Shown one piece after another: positions 1-11,514 of a DNA stretch of 64,000 bases. The number at the start of each line of letters is the position of its first letter. Position 1 is the first letter of the stretch. The position numbers and the translations under genes are program-made. Under the pieces are notes generated by a model, which was given only the letters and a program-made list of their open reading frames with translations, did no database searches and was not told the origin of the DNA. The stretch covers positions 105,786,480-105,850,479 of the forward strand of contig NC_064825.1 of the NCBI RefSeq assembly GCF_024166365.1. Direction: 5' to 3'. This stretch comes from Elephas maximus indicus. Taxonomy: Eukaryota; Chordata; Mammalia; Proboscidea; Elephantidae.

Positions 1-546
1 TATTTTACAAAGTTCAACACTCATTCATGATAAAAACTCTCAGCAAAATAGGAATAAAAGGAAAATTCCTCAACATAATAAAGAGCATTTATACAAAGCC
101 AACAGCTGACATCACCTTAAATGGAGAGAGTCTGAAAGCATTCCCCTTGAGATCGGGTATGAGACAAGATAGCCCTTTATCACTGCTCTTATTCAACAGT
201 GTACTGAAAGTCCTAGCCAGAACAATTAGGCTAGATAAAGATATAAAGGGCATCTAGATTGGCAAGAAAGATGTCAAAGTATCTCTATTTGCAGATGACA
301 TGGTCTTATGCACAGAAAACCCTAAGGAATCCTCTAGAAAACCACTGAAACTAATAGAAGAGTTCAGCAGAGTATCACGATACAAGATAAACATACAAAA
401 ATCAGTTGGATTCCTCTACACTAACAAAAAGAACATCAAAGAGGAAATCACCAAATCGATGTGATTTACTGTAGCTCCCAAGAAGATAAAATACTTAGGA
501 ATAAATCTTACCAGAGACGTAAAAGACTTATACAAAGAAAACTATA
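1..546 (+). mobile_element. Older L1 LINE, left half (ORF2 reverse-transcriptase fragment)
   Basis: This stretch reads in one frame as the middle of L1 ORF2, the reverse transcriptase. Visible pieces are [10 protein letters not shown] near 27, [10 protein letters not shown] near 140, and the catalytic box LFADDM near 285-303. A TAG at 255-257 and a TGA near 463 interrupt the frame, so it is dead. The element enters from the left window edge. It stops at residues KDLYKENY, and the protein continues without loss at 6839, because a second L1 (547-6806) landed inside it. The two halves together form one decayed L1 whose 5' part lies outside the window. Confidence 0.93.
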
Positions 547-1197
547 GGGAGGGGGGCCAAGATGGCTGACTAGTAGATGTTACCTTGGATCCCTCTTGCA
601 ACAAAGACTTGGAAAAACAAGCGAATTGATCACATACATGACAATCTATGAACTCTGACCAACAAACACAGATTTAAAGAGTTGACCTGAGTGGCAGAGT
701 CCGAGAACGAACAACTACGGGGAAGCAGCGACTGTTTTTGGAGCCTGGAGCCAGCGTCCCAGTCAGGAAACCTTGGCGCCGGGCTTTGGACTGGGTGCAG
801 GGAAGCTGAGCACGGCATCCTGTGACGGCACAAACACGAGGCGCAGCCCTACTCCCCTGAACTGACCCCAGGAGGGCACCCAGCCGGTCTTCCCGGGTGG
901 CGCAGCTATGCGGCTGGCGGGAGGAGAAGTCGCCGGGAGGCAACGACTGGTTTTGGAGCCGGGAGTGCAGCGTCCCAGCCGGGGAACCATGACTCTGGGC
1001 TTTGGACTGGGAGCTGAGGAACTAACCGTGGCTTCTGAGACAGCGCAAGCATGGGACATGAGCCTGACCCTCGGGGGCAATCTCTACCCAGCCAGCTCAC
1101 ACAGGCACGCCCCCCTTGGGAATCTCAGATAAAACACTCATCCCAAGCAAAATAAGTAACTTTGTCTATATTCCGGGTTGTTACTCTCTCCTGTTTT
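547..1197 (+). promoter_or_regulatory. L1 5' UTR (internal promoter region), copy 1
   Basis: GC- and CpG-rich sequence, unlike its AT-rich surroundings, begins with CCAAGATGGCTGACTAG and aligns in order with the opposite-strand sequence at about 56770-57410. In L1 elements this region holds the internal RNA polymerase II promoter. CCAAGATGGC contains a YY1-type core (AAGATGG), a known feature of L1 5' ends. The region stops near 1190 and jumps into ORF1. The minus-strand open frames here are short and unsupported. Confidence 0.75.
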
Positions 1198-1581
1198 CCA
1201 AGACATATTATCATCAAACTTGTCAAAACCAAAGATAAAGGGAAAATGTTAAAAGCAGCCAGGGAGAAAAGAAAGGTCTCCTTCAAGGGAGAATCAATAA
1301 GAATAAGTTCAGACTACTCAGCAGAAACCATTCAGGCAAGAAGGCAATCAGATGACATATACAGAGCACTGAAGGAGAAAAACTGCCAGCCAAGGATCAT
1401 ATATCCAGCAAAACTCTCTCTGAAATATGAAGGCGAAATTAAGATATTTACAGAGAAACACAAGCTTAGAGGATTTGCAAAAAACAAACCAAAGCTACAA
1501 GAAATACTAAAGGAAATTAGTCAGAAAACCAATAATATCAGATACCAGCACAACACAAGGTTACAGAACAGAACATCCTGA
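1198..1581 (+). pseudogene. L1 ORF1 remnant (C-terminal two domains), copy 1
   Basis: ORF1p is the L1 RNA-binding chaperone that coats the element's RNA. What remains is the C-terminal part of the RNA-recognition domain and the C-terminal domain: PRHIIIKL, then KMLKAAREKRKVSFKG, the conserved QPRIIYPAKLSL, and EGEIKIFTEKHKLRGF near the end. The start codon, N-terminal region and coiled coil are missing because the 5' UTR runs directly into this part. The remaining frame is open to a TGA at 1579-1581, at the same place as in the related element (54792). The ATG at 1162 lies in 5' UTR-derived sequence and is not an authentic start. Confidence 0.88.
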
Positions 1582-1991
1582 TATCAACTCAACTAGGGAA
1601 ATCACAAAAACAAATTAAGATTAATTAAAAAAAAAAAAAGCTCAAAACAGGGAATCATTGAAGTCAATATGTAAAAGATGACAATAATCAAAAAGAGGGA
1701 CTAAATACAGTTGGCATAGAACTGCCATAAGGAGAGGGATACAAGGCGATATAGGACAATACACGTTAGGTTTTTACTTAGAAAAATAGGGGTAAATATT
1801 AAGGTAACCACAAAGAGGTATAACAACTCCATAACTCAAAATAAAAACCAAGAAAAACGTAACGACTCAGCAAACATAAAGTCAAATACTATGAAAATGA
1901 AGAACACACAATTTACAAAGAAAAACGTCTCAGCACAAAAAAGTAAGCGGAAAAATGAAATTGTCAACAACACACATAAAAAGGCATCAAA
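1582..1991 (+). other. L1 ORF1-ORF2 spacer, copy 1
   Basis: AT-rich non-coding spacer between the ORF1 stop and the ORF2 start. It matches the corresponding interval of the minus-strand L1 (about 54379-54791) in order. It includes an A-run at 1627-1639. No gene is seen. Confidence 0.7.
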
Positions 1992-4900
1992 ATGACAACA
2001 CTAAACACTTACTTATCTATAATTACGCTGAATGTAAATGGACTAAATGCACCAATAAACAGACAGAGAGTCTCAGACTGGATAAAGAAACACGATCTGT
2101 CTATATGTTGCCTACAAGAGACACACCTTAGACTTAGAGACACAAACAAACTAAAACTCAAAGGATGGAAAAAAAATGTATCAAGCAAACAACAAGCAAA
2201 AAAGAGCAGGAGGAGCAATATTAATTTCTGACAAAATAGACTTTAGATTTAAATCCACCACAAAGGATAAAGAAGGACACTACATAATGATAAAAGGGAC
2301 AATTGACCAGGAAGATATAACTATATTAAATATTTATGCACCCAATGACAGGGCTGCAAGATACATAAATCAAATTTTCACAGAACTGAAAAGTGAGATA
2401 GACACCTCCACAAATATAGTAGGAGACTTCAACACACCACTTTCGGAGAAGGACAGGACATCCAGTCAGAAGCTCAATAGAGACATGGAAGACCTAATTA
2501 CTACAATCAACCAACTTGACCTCATTGACTTATACAGAACTCTCCACCCAACTCCTGCAAAGTATACTTTTTTTTCTAGTGCACATGGAACATTCTCTAG
2601 AATAGACCACATATTAGGTCATAAAACAAACCTTCGCAGAATCCAAAACATCGAAATATTACAAAGCATCTTCTCAGACCATAAGGCCATAAAAGTGGAA
2701 ATCAATAACAGAAAATTTAGGGAAAAGAAATCAAATCCTTGGAAACTGAACAATACCCTCCTGAAAAAAGACTGGGTTATAGAAGACATTAAGGAGGGAA
2801 TAAAGAAATTCATAGAATGCAACGAGAATGAAAATACATCCTATCAAAACCTCTGGGACACAGCAAAAGCAGTGCTCAGAGGTCAATTTATATCGATAAA
2901 TGCACACATACAAAAAGAAGAAAGAATGAAAATCAGAGAACTGTCCCTACAACTTGAACAAATAGAAAGTGAGCAACAAAAGAATCCATCAGGCACCAGA
3001 AAAAAACAAATGATAAAAATAAGAGTTGAACCAAATGAATTAGAGAACAGAAAAACAATTGAAAGAATTAAAAAAGTCAAAAGCTGGTTCTTTGAAAAAA
3101 TTAACAAAATTGATAAACCATTGGCCAGAATGACTAAAGAAATACAGGAAAGGAAACAAATAACCCGAATAAGAAATGAGATGGGCCACATCACAATGGA
3201 CCCAATTGAAATTAAAAGAATCATATCAGATTATTACGAAAAATTGTACTCTAAGAAATTTGCAAACCTAGAAGAAATGGATGAATTCCTGGAAAAACAC
3301 TACCTACCTAAACTAACACAATCAGAAGTAAAACTAAATAGACCCATAACAAAAAAAGAGATTGAAACGGCAATCAAAAAACACCCAACAAAAAAAGCCC
3401 TCGCCCGGATGGCTTTACTGCAGAGTTCTGCCAAACTTTCAGAGAAGAGTTAACACCACTACTACTAAAGGTATTTCAAAGCATAGAACATGACGCAATA
3501 CTACCTAACTCATTCTATGAAGCCACCATTTCCCTGATACCAAAACCAGGTAAAAATGCCACAAAAAAAGAAAATTACAGACCTATATCCCTCATGAACA
3601 TAGATGCAAAAATCCTTAACAAAATTCTAGCCAATAGAATTCAACAACATATTAAAAAAATAATTCCCATGACCAAGTGGGATTTATACCAGGTATGGTT
3701 TAATATTAGAAAAACCATTAATGTAATCCACCATATAAATAAAACTAAAGACAAAAACCACATGATCTTATCAATTGATGCAGAAAAGGCATTTGACAAA
3801 GTCCAACACCCGTTTATGATAAAAACTCTCAGCAAAATAGGAATTGAAGGAAAATTCCTCACCATAATAAAGGGCATCTATACAAAGCCAACCGCCAACA
3901 TCACTATAAATGGAGAGAGCCTGAAAGCATTTCCCTTGAGAACGGGAACCAGACAAGGATGCCCTTTATCACCGCTCTTATTCAACATTGTGCTAGAGGT
4001 CCTAGCCAGAGCAATTAGGCTAGACAAAGAAATAAAGGGCATCTGGATTGGCAAGGAGGAAGTAAAATGATCTCTATTTGCAGATGACATGATCTTATAC
4101 ACAGAAAACACTAAGGAATCCTGCAGGAAACTACTGAAACTAATAGAAGAGTTTGGCAGAGTCTCAGGTTATAAGACAAACATACAAAAATCACTTGGAT
4201 TCCTCTACATCAACAAAAAGAACACCGAAGAGGAAATAACCAAATCAATACCGTTCATAGTAGCCCCAAAGAAGATAAAATACTTAGGAATAAATCTTAC
4301 CAAGGATGTAAAAGACCTATACAAAGAAAACTACAAAGTACTACTACAAGAAACTAAAAAGGACCTACTTAAGTGGAAAAACATACCTTGCTCATGGATA
4401 GGAAGACTTAACATAGTAAAAATGTCTATTCTACCAAAAGCCATCTATACATACAATGCACTTCCGATCCAAATTCCAATGTCATTTTTTAATGATGGAG
4501 AAACAAATCACCAACTTCATATGGAAGGGAAAGAAGGCTCAGATAAGTAAAGCATTACTGAAAAAGAAGAAGAAAGTGGGAGGCCTCACTCTACCTGATT
4601 TCAGAACCTATTATGCAGCCACAGTAGTCAAAACAGACTGGGACTGGTACAACAACAGGCACATAGACCAATGGAACAGAATTGAGAACCCAGATATAAA
4701 TCCATCCACGTATGAGCAGCTGATATTTGACAAAGGCCCAGTGTCAGTTAATTGGGGAAAAGATAGTCTTTTTAACAAATGGTGCTGGCATAACTGGATA
4801 TCCATTTGCAAAAAAATGAAACAGGACCCATACCTCACACCATGCACAAAAACTAACTCCAAGTGGATCAAAGACCTAAACATAAAGACTAAAACGATAA

Positions 4901-5794
4901 AGATCATGGAAGAAAATATAGGACAATGTTAAGAGCCCTAATACAAGGCATAAAAAGGATGCAAAACATTACCAAAAATGATGAAGAGAAACCAGATAAC
5001 TGGGAGCTCCTAAAAATCAAACACCTATGTTCATCTAAAGGCTTCACCAAAAGAGTAAAAAGACCACCTACAGACTGGGAAAGAATTTTCAGCTATGACA
5101 TCTCCAACCAGAGCCTGATCTCTAAAATCTATATGATTCTGTCAAAACTCAACCACAAAAAGACAAACAACCCAATCAAGAAGTGGGCAAAGGATATGAA
5201 CACGCACTTCACTAAAGAAGATATTCAGGCAGCTAACAGATAGGTGAGAAAATGCTCTCAATCATTAGCCATTAGAGAAATGCAAATTAAAACTACGATG
5301 AGATTCCATCTCACTCCAACAAGGCTGGTATTAATCAAAAAAACACAAAATAATAAATGTTGGAGAGGCTGCGGAGAGATTGGAACTCATACACTGCTGG
5401 TGGGAATGTAAAATGGTACAACCACTTTGGAAATCTATCTGGTGTTATCTTAAACAGAAACAGAACTACCATACAATAAAAAAAAAATACCAGAAATCCC
5501 ACTCCTCGGAATATACCCTAGAGAAATAGGAGCCTTCACACAAACAGATATATGTACACCCAAGTTTATTGCGGCTCCGTTTACAATAGCAAAAAACTGG
5601 AAGCAAGCAAGGTGTCCATCAACGGATGAATGGTTAAATAAATTATGGTATATTCACACAATGGAATACTACGCATCGATAAAGAACAGTGATGAATCTG
5701 TGAAACATTTCATAACATGGAGAAACCTGGAAGGCATTACGCTGAGCGAAATTAGAGGCAAAAGGACAAATATTGTATAAGACCACTATTATAA
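1992..5794 (+). pseudogene. L1 ORF2 (endonuclease-reverse transcriptase), broken, copy 1
   Basis: Spans the normal ORF2 length (about 1267 codons) from ATG at 1992 to TAA at 5792-5794. The endonuclease opens with IITLNVNGLNAPINRQRV and ICCLQETH. The RT region shows [28 protein letters not shown] and the catalytic FADDMILY (about 4080-4100). The C-terminal cysteine region carries [12 protein letters not shown] near 5355. Disruptions seen: a frameshift between 2176 and 2231, one near 3400-3450, TGA at 4068-4070 just before SLFADD, a frameshift near 4490, another near 4925, TAG at 5241-5243, and more damage after 5300. The TGA at 4068 is shared with the L1 at 49539-57410. No functional enzyme can be made. 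Confidence 0.95.
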
Positions 5795-6806
5795 GATCTT
5801 GAGAAATAGTATAAGCTGAGAAGAACACATACTTTTGTGGTTATGAGGGGGGGAGGGAGAGAGGGTGGGAGAGGGTTATTTACTTATTAGTTTTTTTTTT
5901 TTTTTAGTAGATAAGAACTACTTTAGGTGAAGGGAAGGACAATACTCAATACATGGAAGGTCAGCTCAACTGGACTGGACCAAAAGCAAAGAAGTTTCTG
6001 GGATAAACTGAATGCTACAAAGTTCAGCGGAGCAAGGGCAGGGGTTAGGGGACCATGCTTTAAAGGGACTTCTAAGTCAATTGGCAAAATAATTCTATTA
6101 CGAAAACATTCTACATCCCACTTTGAAATGTGGCGTCTGGGGTCTTAAATGCTAACAAGCGGCCATCTAAGATGCATCAATTGGCCTGAACCCACCTGGA
6201 TCAAAGGAGAATGAAGAACACCAAGGTCACACGATAACTAAGAGCCCAAGAGACAGAAAGAGCCACATGAACCAGAGACTTACATCATCCTGAGACCAGA
6301 AGAACGAGTTGGTGCCCGGCCACAACCAATGACTGCCCTGACAGGGAGCACAGCAGAGAACCCCTGAGGGAGCAGAAGATCAGTGGGATGCAGACCCCAA
6401 ATTCTCACAAAAAGACCATACTTAAAGGTCTGACGGAGACTAGGGGATTCCCGGTGGTCATGGTTCCCAAACCTTCTGTTGGCCCAGGACAGGAACCATT
6501 CCCGAAGACAACTCATCAGGCATGGAAGGGACTGGATAGTGGGTAGGAGAGAGATGGTGATGAAGAGTGAGCTATTTGTGTCAGGTGGACACTTGAGACT
6601 GTGTTGGCATCTCCTGTCTGGAGGGGGATGGGAGGGTAGAGAGGGTTGGAAGCTGGCAAAATTGTCAGGAGAGACTGGAAGGGCTAACTCATTAGGGGGA
6701 GAGCAAGTGCGAGTATGGAGTAAGGTGTATATAAACTTATATGTGACAGATTGACTTGATTTGTAAACGTTCACTTGAAGCTCAATAAAAATTAAAAAAA
6801 AAAAAA
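5795..6806 (+). other. L1 3' UTR and A tail, copy 1
   Basis: Non-coding tail with a purine-rich G tract near 5845-5875 (typical of L1 3' UTRs), the repeated afrotherian-L1 segment GGTCTTAAATGCTAACAAGC near 6140, AATAAA at 6784-6789 and a terminal A-run. The same order is seen on the opposite strand at 49539-50569 and, more diverged, at 8300-9055. The long open frames here on either strand are not genes. Confidence 0.85.
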
Positions 6807-6838
6807 CTAAGAAGTATAAAAAAATTACCATATTAAAA

Positions 6839-9055
6839 AAAGAAAACTACAGTACACTTCTGCAAGAAACCAAAACTGACTTATATAAGTGGACGAACAT
6901 ACCTTCCTCATGGATAGGAAGACTTAACATTATAAAAATGTCTATTCTACCAATAGCAATCTATACATTCAATGCAATTTCGATCCAAATCCCAACAACA
7001 TTCTTTAATGAGATGGAGAAACAAATCACCAACTTCATATGGAAGGGAAAGAGGCCCCAGATAAATAAGGTATTACTGGAAAAGAAGAACAAAGTGGGCG
7101 GCCTTACTTTACCTGATTTTAGAAACTATTATACCGCCACAGTAGTCAAAACAGCCTGGTACTGGTACAGCAACAGATACAGGGACCAATGGAACAGAAT
7201 TGAGAATCCAGACATAAATCCATCCACATAGGAGCAGTTGATATTTGACAAAGGCCCCAAAACAGTTAAATGGGGAAAAGACTTTCTTTTTAACGAATGG
7301 TGCTGGCATAACTGGATATCCATCTGCAAAAAAATGAAACAAGTACCATACCTCACTCCATGCACAAAAACTAACTCAAATTGAATCAAAGACCTAAATA
7401 TAAAATCTAAAATAATAAAGATCATGGAAGAAAAAATAGGGACAATGTTAGGATCCTTAATACATGGCATAAACAGTACACAGAACATTATAAACAATGC
7501 AGAAGAAAAACTAGATAACTGGGAGCTCCTAAAAATCAAACACCTATGCTCATCCAAAGACTTCACCAAAAGAGTAAAAAGACTACTTACAGACTGGGAA
7601 AAAGTTTTTAGCTATGACATTTCTGATCAGCGCCTGACCTCTAAAATCTACATGATACTGCAAAAACTCAACTGCAAAAAGACAAATAACCCAATTAAAA
7701 AATGGGCAAAAGAATGAACAGACACTTCACTAAAGAAGACGTTCAGGTAGCTAACAGATATATGAGGAAATGTTCACGACCATTAGCCATTAGAGAAATG
7801 CAGATCAAAACTACAATGAGATTTCATCTCACTCCAACAAACCTGGCAGTAATCCAAAAAACACAAAATAATAAATGTTGGAGAGGCTGTGGAGAGATTG
7901 GAACACTTCTACACTGCTGGTGGGAATGTCAAATGGTACAACCACTTTGGAAATTGATTTGGCGCTTCCTTAAAAAGCTAGAAATAGAACTACCATAGGA
8001 TCCAGCAATCCCACTCCTTGGAATATATCCTAGAGAAATAAGAGCCTTTGCACGAACAGATATATGCACACTCATATTCATTGCAGCACAGTTTACAATA
8101 GCAAAAAGATGGAAGCAACCAAGGTGCCCATCAATGGATGAATGTATAAATAAATTATGGTATATTCACACAATGGAATACTACGCATCGATAAAGAGCA
8201 GTGAGAATTCTGTGAAACATTTCATAACATGGAGGAACCTGAAAGACACTACACTGAGTGAAATTCATCAGTTGCAAAAGAACAAATACTGTATCTGACC
8301 ACTATTGAGAAATAGTTTAAGCTGAGAAGAAAACATTCTTTTGTGGTTACGAGAGGGAGGAAGGAGAGAGGGTGGGAAAGAGGCATTCACTAATTAGATA
8401 ATATATAAGAACTACTTTAGGTGAAGGGAAAGAAAGCACACAATACAGGGGGAGGTCAGCACAATTGGACTAAACCAAAAGCAAAGCAGTTTCCTGAATA
8501 AACTGAATGCTTCAAAAATCAGCATAGCAGGGGCAGGGGTCTGGGGACCGTGGTTTCAGGGGACATCTAACTCAATTGACATAATAAAATCTATTAAGGA
8601 AACATTCTGCATCCCACTTTGAAGAATGGCGTCTGGGGTCTTAAATGCTAGCAAGCAGCCATCTAATTTGCCTCAATTGGTCTGAACCCACCTGAATCAA
8701 AGGAGAATGAAGAACACCAAGGACACAAGGCAATTACGAGCCCAAGAAATAGAGAGGGACACATGAACCAGAGACCACATCATCCTGAGACCAGAAGAAC
8801 TAGATGGTGTTCGGCTACAACCGATGACTGCCCTGACAGGGAACACAACTGAGAACCCCTGAGGGAGCAGAAGAGCAGTGGGATGCAGACTCCAAATTCT
8901 CATAAGACCAGACTTAATCATCTGACTGAGACTGGAAGGACCCCAGTGATCATGGCCCCCAGACCTTCTGTTGGCCCAGGACAGGAACCATTCCAGAAGC
9001 CATCTCTTCAGACACTGATTGGCCTGGACAGTGGGTTGGAGAGGGATGCTGGCAA
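6839..9055 (+). mobile_element. Older L1 LINE, right half (ORF2 C-terminus and 3' UTR)
   Basis: Continues the element begun at 1-546. ORF2 resumes at [12 protein letters not shown] and runs through [44 protein letters not shown] near 7880 and IHTMEYYASI near 8170, ending about 8300. Stops at 7229 (TAG) and 7382 (TGA) and a frameshift near 7710 break it. The 3' UTR carries the GGTCTTAAATGCTAGCAAGC segment near 8637 and stops near 9055 without a clear tail. It is less well preserved than the inserted copy, consistent with greater age. Confidence 0.92.
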
Positions 9056-9097
9056 AGGCCTAAATCAAAACCAGGTCTACAAATAGAACATGGTTAA

Positions 9098-9272
9098 AAA
9101 CCCAAAAATAAAACCTGTTGCAGTTGATTCTATTCGAAATCGTAATGAGCATATAGGACAGAGAACAACTGCCCTGTACGTTTTTCTTGGGGTGGCTGCT
9201 GAATTTGAACTGCTAACCTTCTTGTTAGCAGCCTTAGCTCCTAACCACTACTCTACCAGTGATCCAGAACAT
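9098..9272 (-). mobile_element. AfroSINE (tRNA-derived SINE)
   Basis: Reads antisense on the plus strand: AT-rich 3' end, then the RTE-like tail complement, then the complement of the tRNA-like head ending in the A-box region. Diverged, with several substitutions in the B box. It lies just beyond the older L1's 3' UTR. Confidence 0.8.
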
Positions 9273-9387
9273 GGGTAGTGAGTTAAAATCCTTGCACGTG
9301 TGTGAAGTAGGGAAAATTACAAAAACTGTTTTTTTTTTAAACTTATAAAATAATTTGAGAGCACTAAAACTTTACACATATACATGC

Positions 9388-9440
9388 ATATTTGTATATA
9401 CATACATATATATATATATATATATATGAATATATACTTA
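9388..9440. repeat. TA/TATG-rich microsatellite
   Basis: Alternating TA run with CA/GA interruptions, abutting a minus-strand SINE. Simple sequence, no gene. Confidence 0.85.
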
Positions 9441-9599
9441 AACCAAACTCATTGCCTTCGACTCCATTCTGACTCATAGTGACCCTATAGGACAAAGTAG
9501 AACTGCCTCATAGGGTTACCAAGGAGCACCTGGTAGATCTGAACTGCCAACCTTTTGCTTAGCAGCCAAACTCTTAAGCACTATCCCATGAGGGTTTTC
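9440..9599 (-). mobile_element. AfroSINE
   Basis: Antisense copy with the CTATAGGACAAAGTAGAACTG core and the complement of the A box near 9580. The 3' end (left) abuts the TA microsatellite, a common place for SINE-tail microsatellites to grow. Confidence 0.88.
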
Positions 9600-9627
9600 A
9601 TATATATAGGGAGATAAATAGATAGAT

Positions 9628-10188
9628 ATAGGCGCCCTCAAAGTGTCATCTTTGCTTCTCAACACCTTAAAGAGGTCTTTTGCAGCAGATTTGTCCAATG
9701 CAATATGTCGTTTAATTTCTGTCCTGATACATCCATGGACGTTGATTGAGGTTCCAAGTAAAATGAAATCCTTGACAACTTCAAACTTTCTCTGTTTATC
9801 ACAATATTGTTTATTGGTCCAGCTGTGAGGATCTTTGTTTTCTTTATGTTGATGTGCAATCCATACTGAAGGCTGTAGTCTTTGATCTTCATCAATAAAT
9901 ACTTCAAGAACTCTTCACTTTCAGCAAGCAAGATTGTGTAATCTGCATATTGCGAGTCGTTAATGAACATTCTTCTGAACCTATTCCCATGTTCTTCTTC
10001 TTATAGCCCAGCTTTTCCAGTTGTTTGCTCGGTACACAGATTGAATAAGCATGGTGAAAGAATACAACCCTGACACACAAGTTTCCTGACTTTGAAACCC
10101 CTGGTTCTCTTCAAACGACAGCCTCTTTCTGTCATTTGGTTCCTCATGAGCACAATTAAGTGCTCTGGAAGCCCCATTCTTCCCAGTG
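9628..10188 (-). pseudogene. RTE-clade LINE fragment (RT region)
   Basis: The minus strand encodes part of an RTE (BovB-like) reverse transcriptase: QGCILSPCLFN, then SQYADYTILLAESEE and LQYGLHINIKKTK. The catalytic YADD reads YADY, so the second aspartate is lost. It is truncated at both ends, with no endonuclease and no 3' tail. The same order is seen in better copies at 26951-28463 and 43928-47128. Confidence 0.88.
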
Positions 10189-10224
10189 TTTTATATGTAT
10201 ACATATAATACATATATAGAAATT

Positions 10225-10427
10225 AAAAGGGGAGCCATTGATTTGTTTCCAACCCACAGAGACTCTATAGGACAAAGTAGAAATTCCCCATATGGTTTCG
10301 AAGGCTGTGAATCTTTACAGAAGCAGACTGCCACATCATTCTCCTGTGGAGTGCCTGGTGGGTTCAAACTGCTGACCTTTTTTTGTTAGCTGTAGAGGGC
10401 TTTACCCACTGCACTAAAAGTTCTCAT
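10225..10427 (-). mobile_element. AfroSINE, long variant
   Basis: Antisense SINE that carries an extra segment of about 35 bases (complement of the AAGATTTACAGCC type) between the tRNA-like head and the RTE-like tail. The same insert is seen in sense orientation at 17225, 18172 and 41522. Confidence 0.8.
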
Positions 10428-10571
10428 ATACATATATATATACACACACACATATACACACACATAAACACAGATGTGCACACACAAACATAAATATATA
10501 CAAATACCATTTAAAATTAATAATAAAGTATATATTTTGTATCTTATACATATTCATATATATGTGTATAT
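10428..10571. repeat. TA/CA-rich simple-sequence tract
   Basis: Mixed TA, CA and ATAT low-complexity sequence. The short open frame through it has no support. Confidence 0.75.
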
Positions 10572-11210
10572 AGTTGACTCTCAATATCTGTGGGTTCCAC
10601 AGCTACAGATTCAACCAATCAAGATTGAAAGTATTTGGAAAAGGGAAAAAAGAAAACAATATTCCAAAAGCAAAATCTGAATTTGTCACACTACAAGCAC
10701 CATGCTGAATCCATACTAATGAATTGGTGTGTAGGTATTCACTGAGATTAAAAAAAAAAAAATTTTTTTTTTTCTAAATTCGCAGGACTTCAGTCTCTCT
10801 CCAGCACTTGATATTTGAGAATTGTTCACCTCTTGTTTTGGTATTATTTCCTAAACAATACAGTAATGTATAACAACTATTTACGTAACATTTACACTGT
10901 ATATAGTGGTTAAGTGCTACGGCTGCTAACCAAAGGGTTGGCAGTTCGAATCTGCCAGGCACTCCTTGGAAACTCTACGGGGCAGTTCTACTCTGGCCTA
11001 CAGGGTCGCTATGAGTCGGAATCGACTCGATGGCACTGGGCTGGGCAGGTATTTTAAGTAACCCAGAGATGATTAAACGTATACAGGAGTTTGTGTATAG
11101 GTTACATGCAAGTATTTTACCATTTTATATGAGGGATTGAGCATTCACATATTTTGGTATTCATGGGGTCCCTGGAACCAATACACCATGGATATTGAGG
11201 GGACACTGCA
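10572..11210 (-). mobile_element. MER2-like non-autonomous Tigger-group DNA transposon, split by a SINE
   Basis: The ends are inverted: GTTGACTCTCAATATCTGTG at the left pairs with the complement of GGATATTGAGGGGACACTGC at the right. The internal ACAACTATTTACGTAACATT and ATGATTAAACGTATACAGG stretches resemble the MER2 family. It has no coding capacity. An AfroSINE (10900-11046) interrupts it. An A-run followed directly by a T-run lies at about 10750-10773. Family assignment is from memory of the consensus, not a search. Confidence 0.65.
10900..11046 (+). mobile_element. AfroSINE inserted in the MER2-like element
   Basis: Sense orientation. An A-box-like GTGGTTAAGTGC is followed by the B-box-like GGCAGTTCGAATCTG and then the RTE-like tail GTCGCTATGAGTCGGAATCG. 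The extreme 5' bases appear missing. The MER2-like sequence continues on both sides. Confidence 0.9.
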
Positions 11211-11514
11211 TAGTTTTAACTAATGCATATTGCAAACCTGCTTTTTAAAATGAGTGTCACAACTGTATGAACCCTCATGGAAATGAATGATATAGTTTAC
11301 GATAAATGATATAACAGATTATACATTACAACTGACTAAATTACTCAGCCCAAGCAAAAGCTGTTATTGAGGGAGGACCTTGCACGATGAAATTATAGAA
11401 TCACTAATGGAATGATTTGTTCTCTGCTGATACATATATTCCTTATAATTTGAGCAGAAATCTGACAATATTACTGGTGATTTTTAACTTGGAAATCTTG
11501 TCACTGTATGAAAG
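11211..11514. other. No recognisable feature
   Basis: AT-rich sequence without a long open frame and without a repeat that I can name. Confidence 0.5.

Larger units (their letters stand above)
547..6806 (+). mobile_element. Near full-length L1 LINE (copy 1), nested inside an older L1
   Basis: A young-looking L1 with a 5' UTR opening on CCAAGATGGC, an ORF1 remnant, a full-span but broken ORF2, a 3' UTR, an AATAAA at 6784-6789 and an A-rich tail. The 13-base flank at 534-546 recurs with one mismatch at 6839-6851 (AAAGAAAACTAYA), which is the expected target-site duplication. About 30 bases of A-rich sequence separate the clean tail from the second copy. Compared with the related minus-strand element at 49539-57410 it lacks roughly 1.6 kb covering the distal 5' UTR and the N-terminal two thirds of ORF1. 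It cannot be autonomous. Confidence 0.93.

Noticed and set aside
10750-10773. A-run followed by T-run as a terminator hairpin (also at 18395-18423)
   Set aside because: In a mammalian genome these are SINE or LINE tails and low-complexity slippage products, and no transcript is implied.
10900-11046. tRNA gene suggested by A-box and B-box sequences
   Set aside because: This and the other similar hits are the tRNA-like heads of AfroSINEs. They are followed by the RTE-like tail and cannot fold as a full tRNA.
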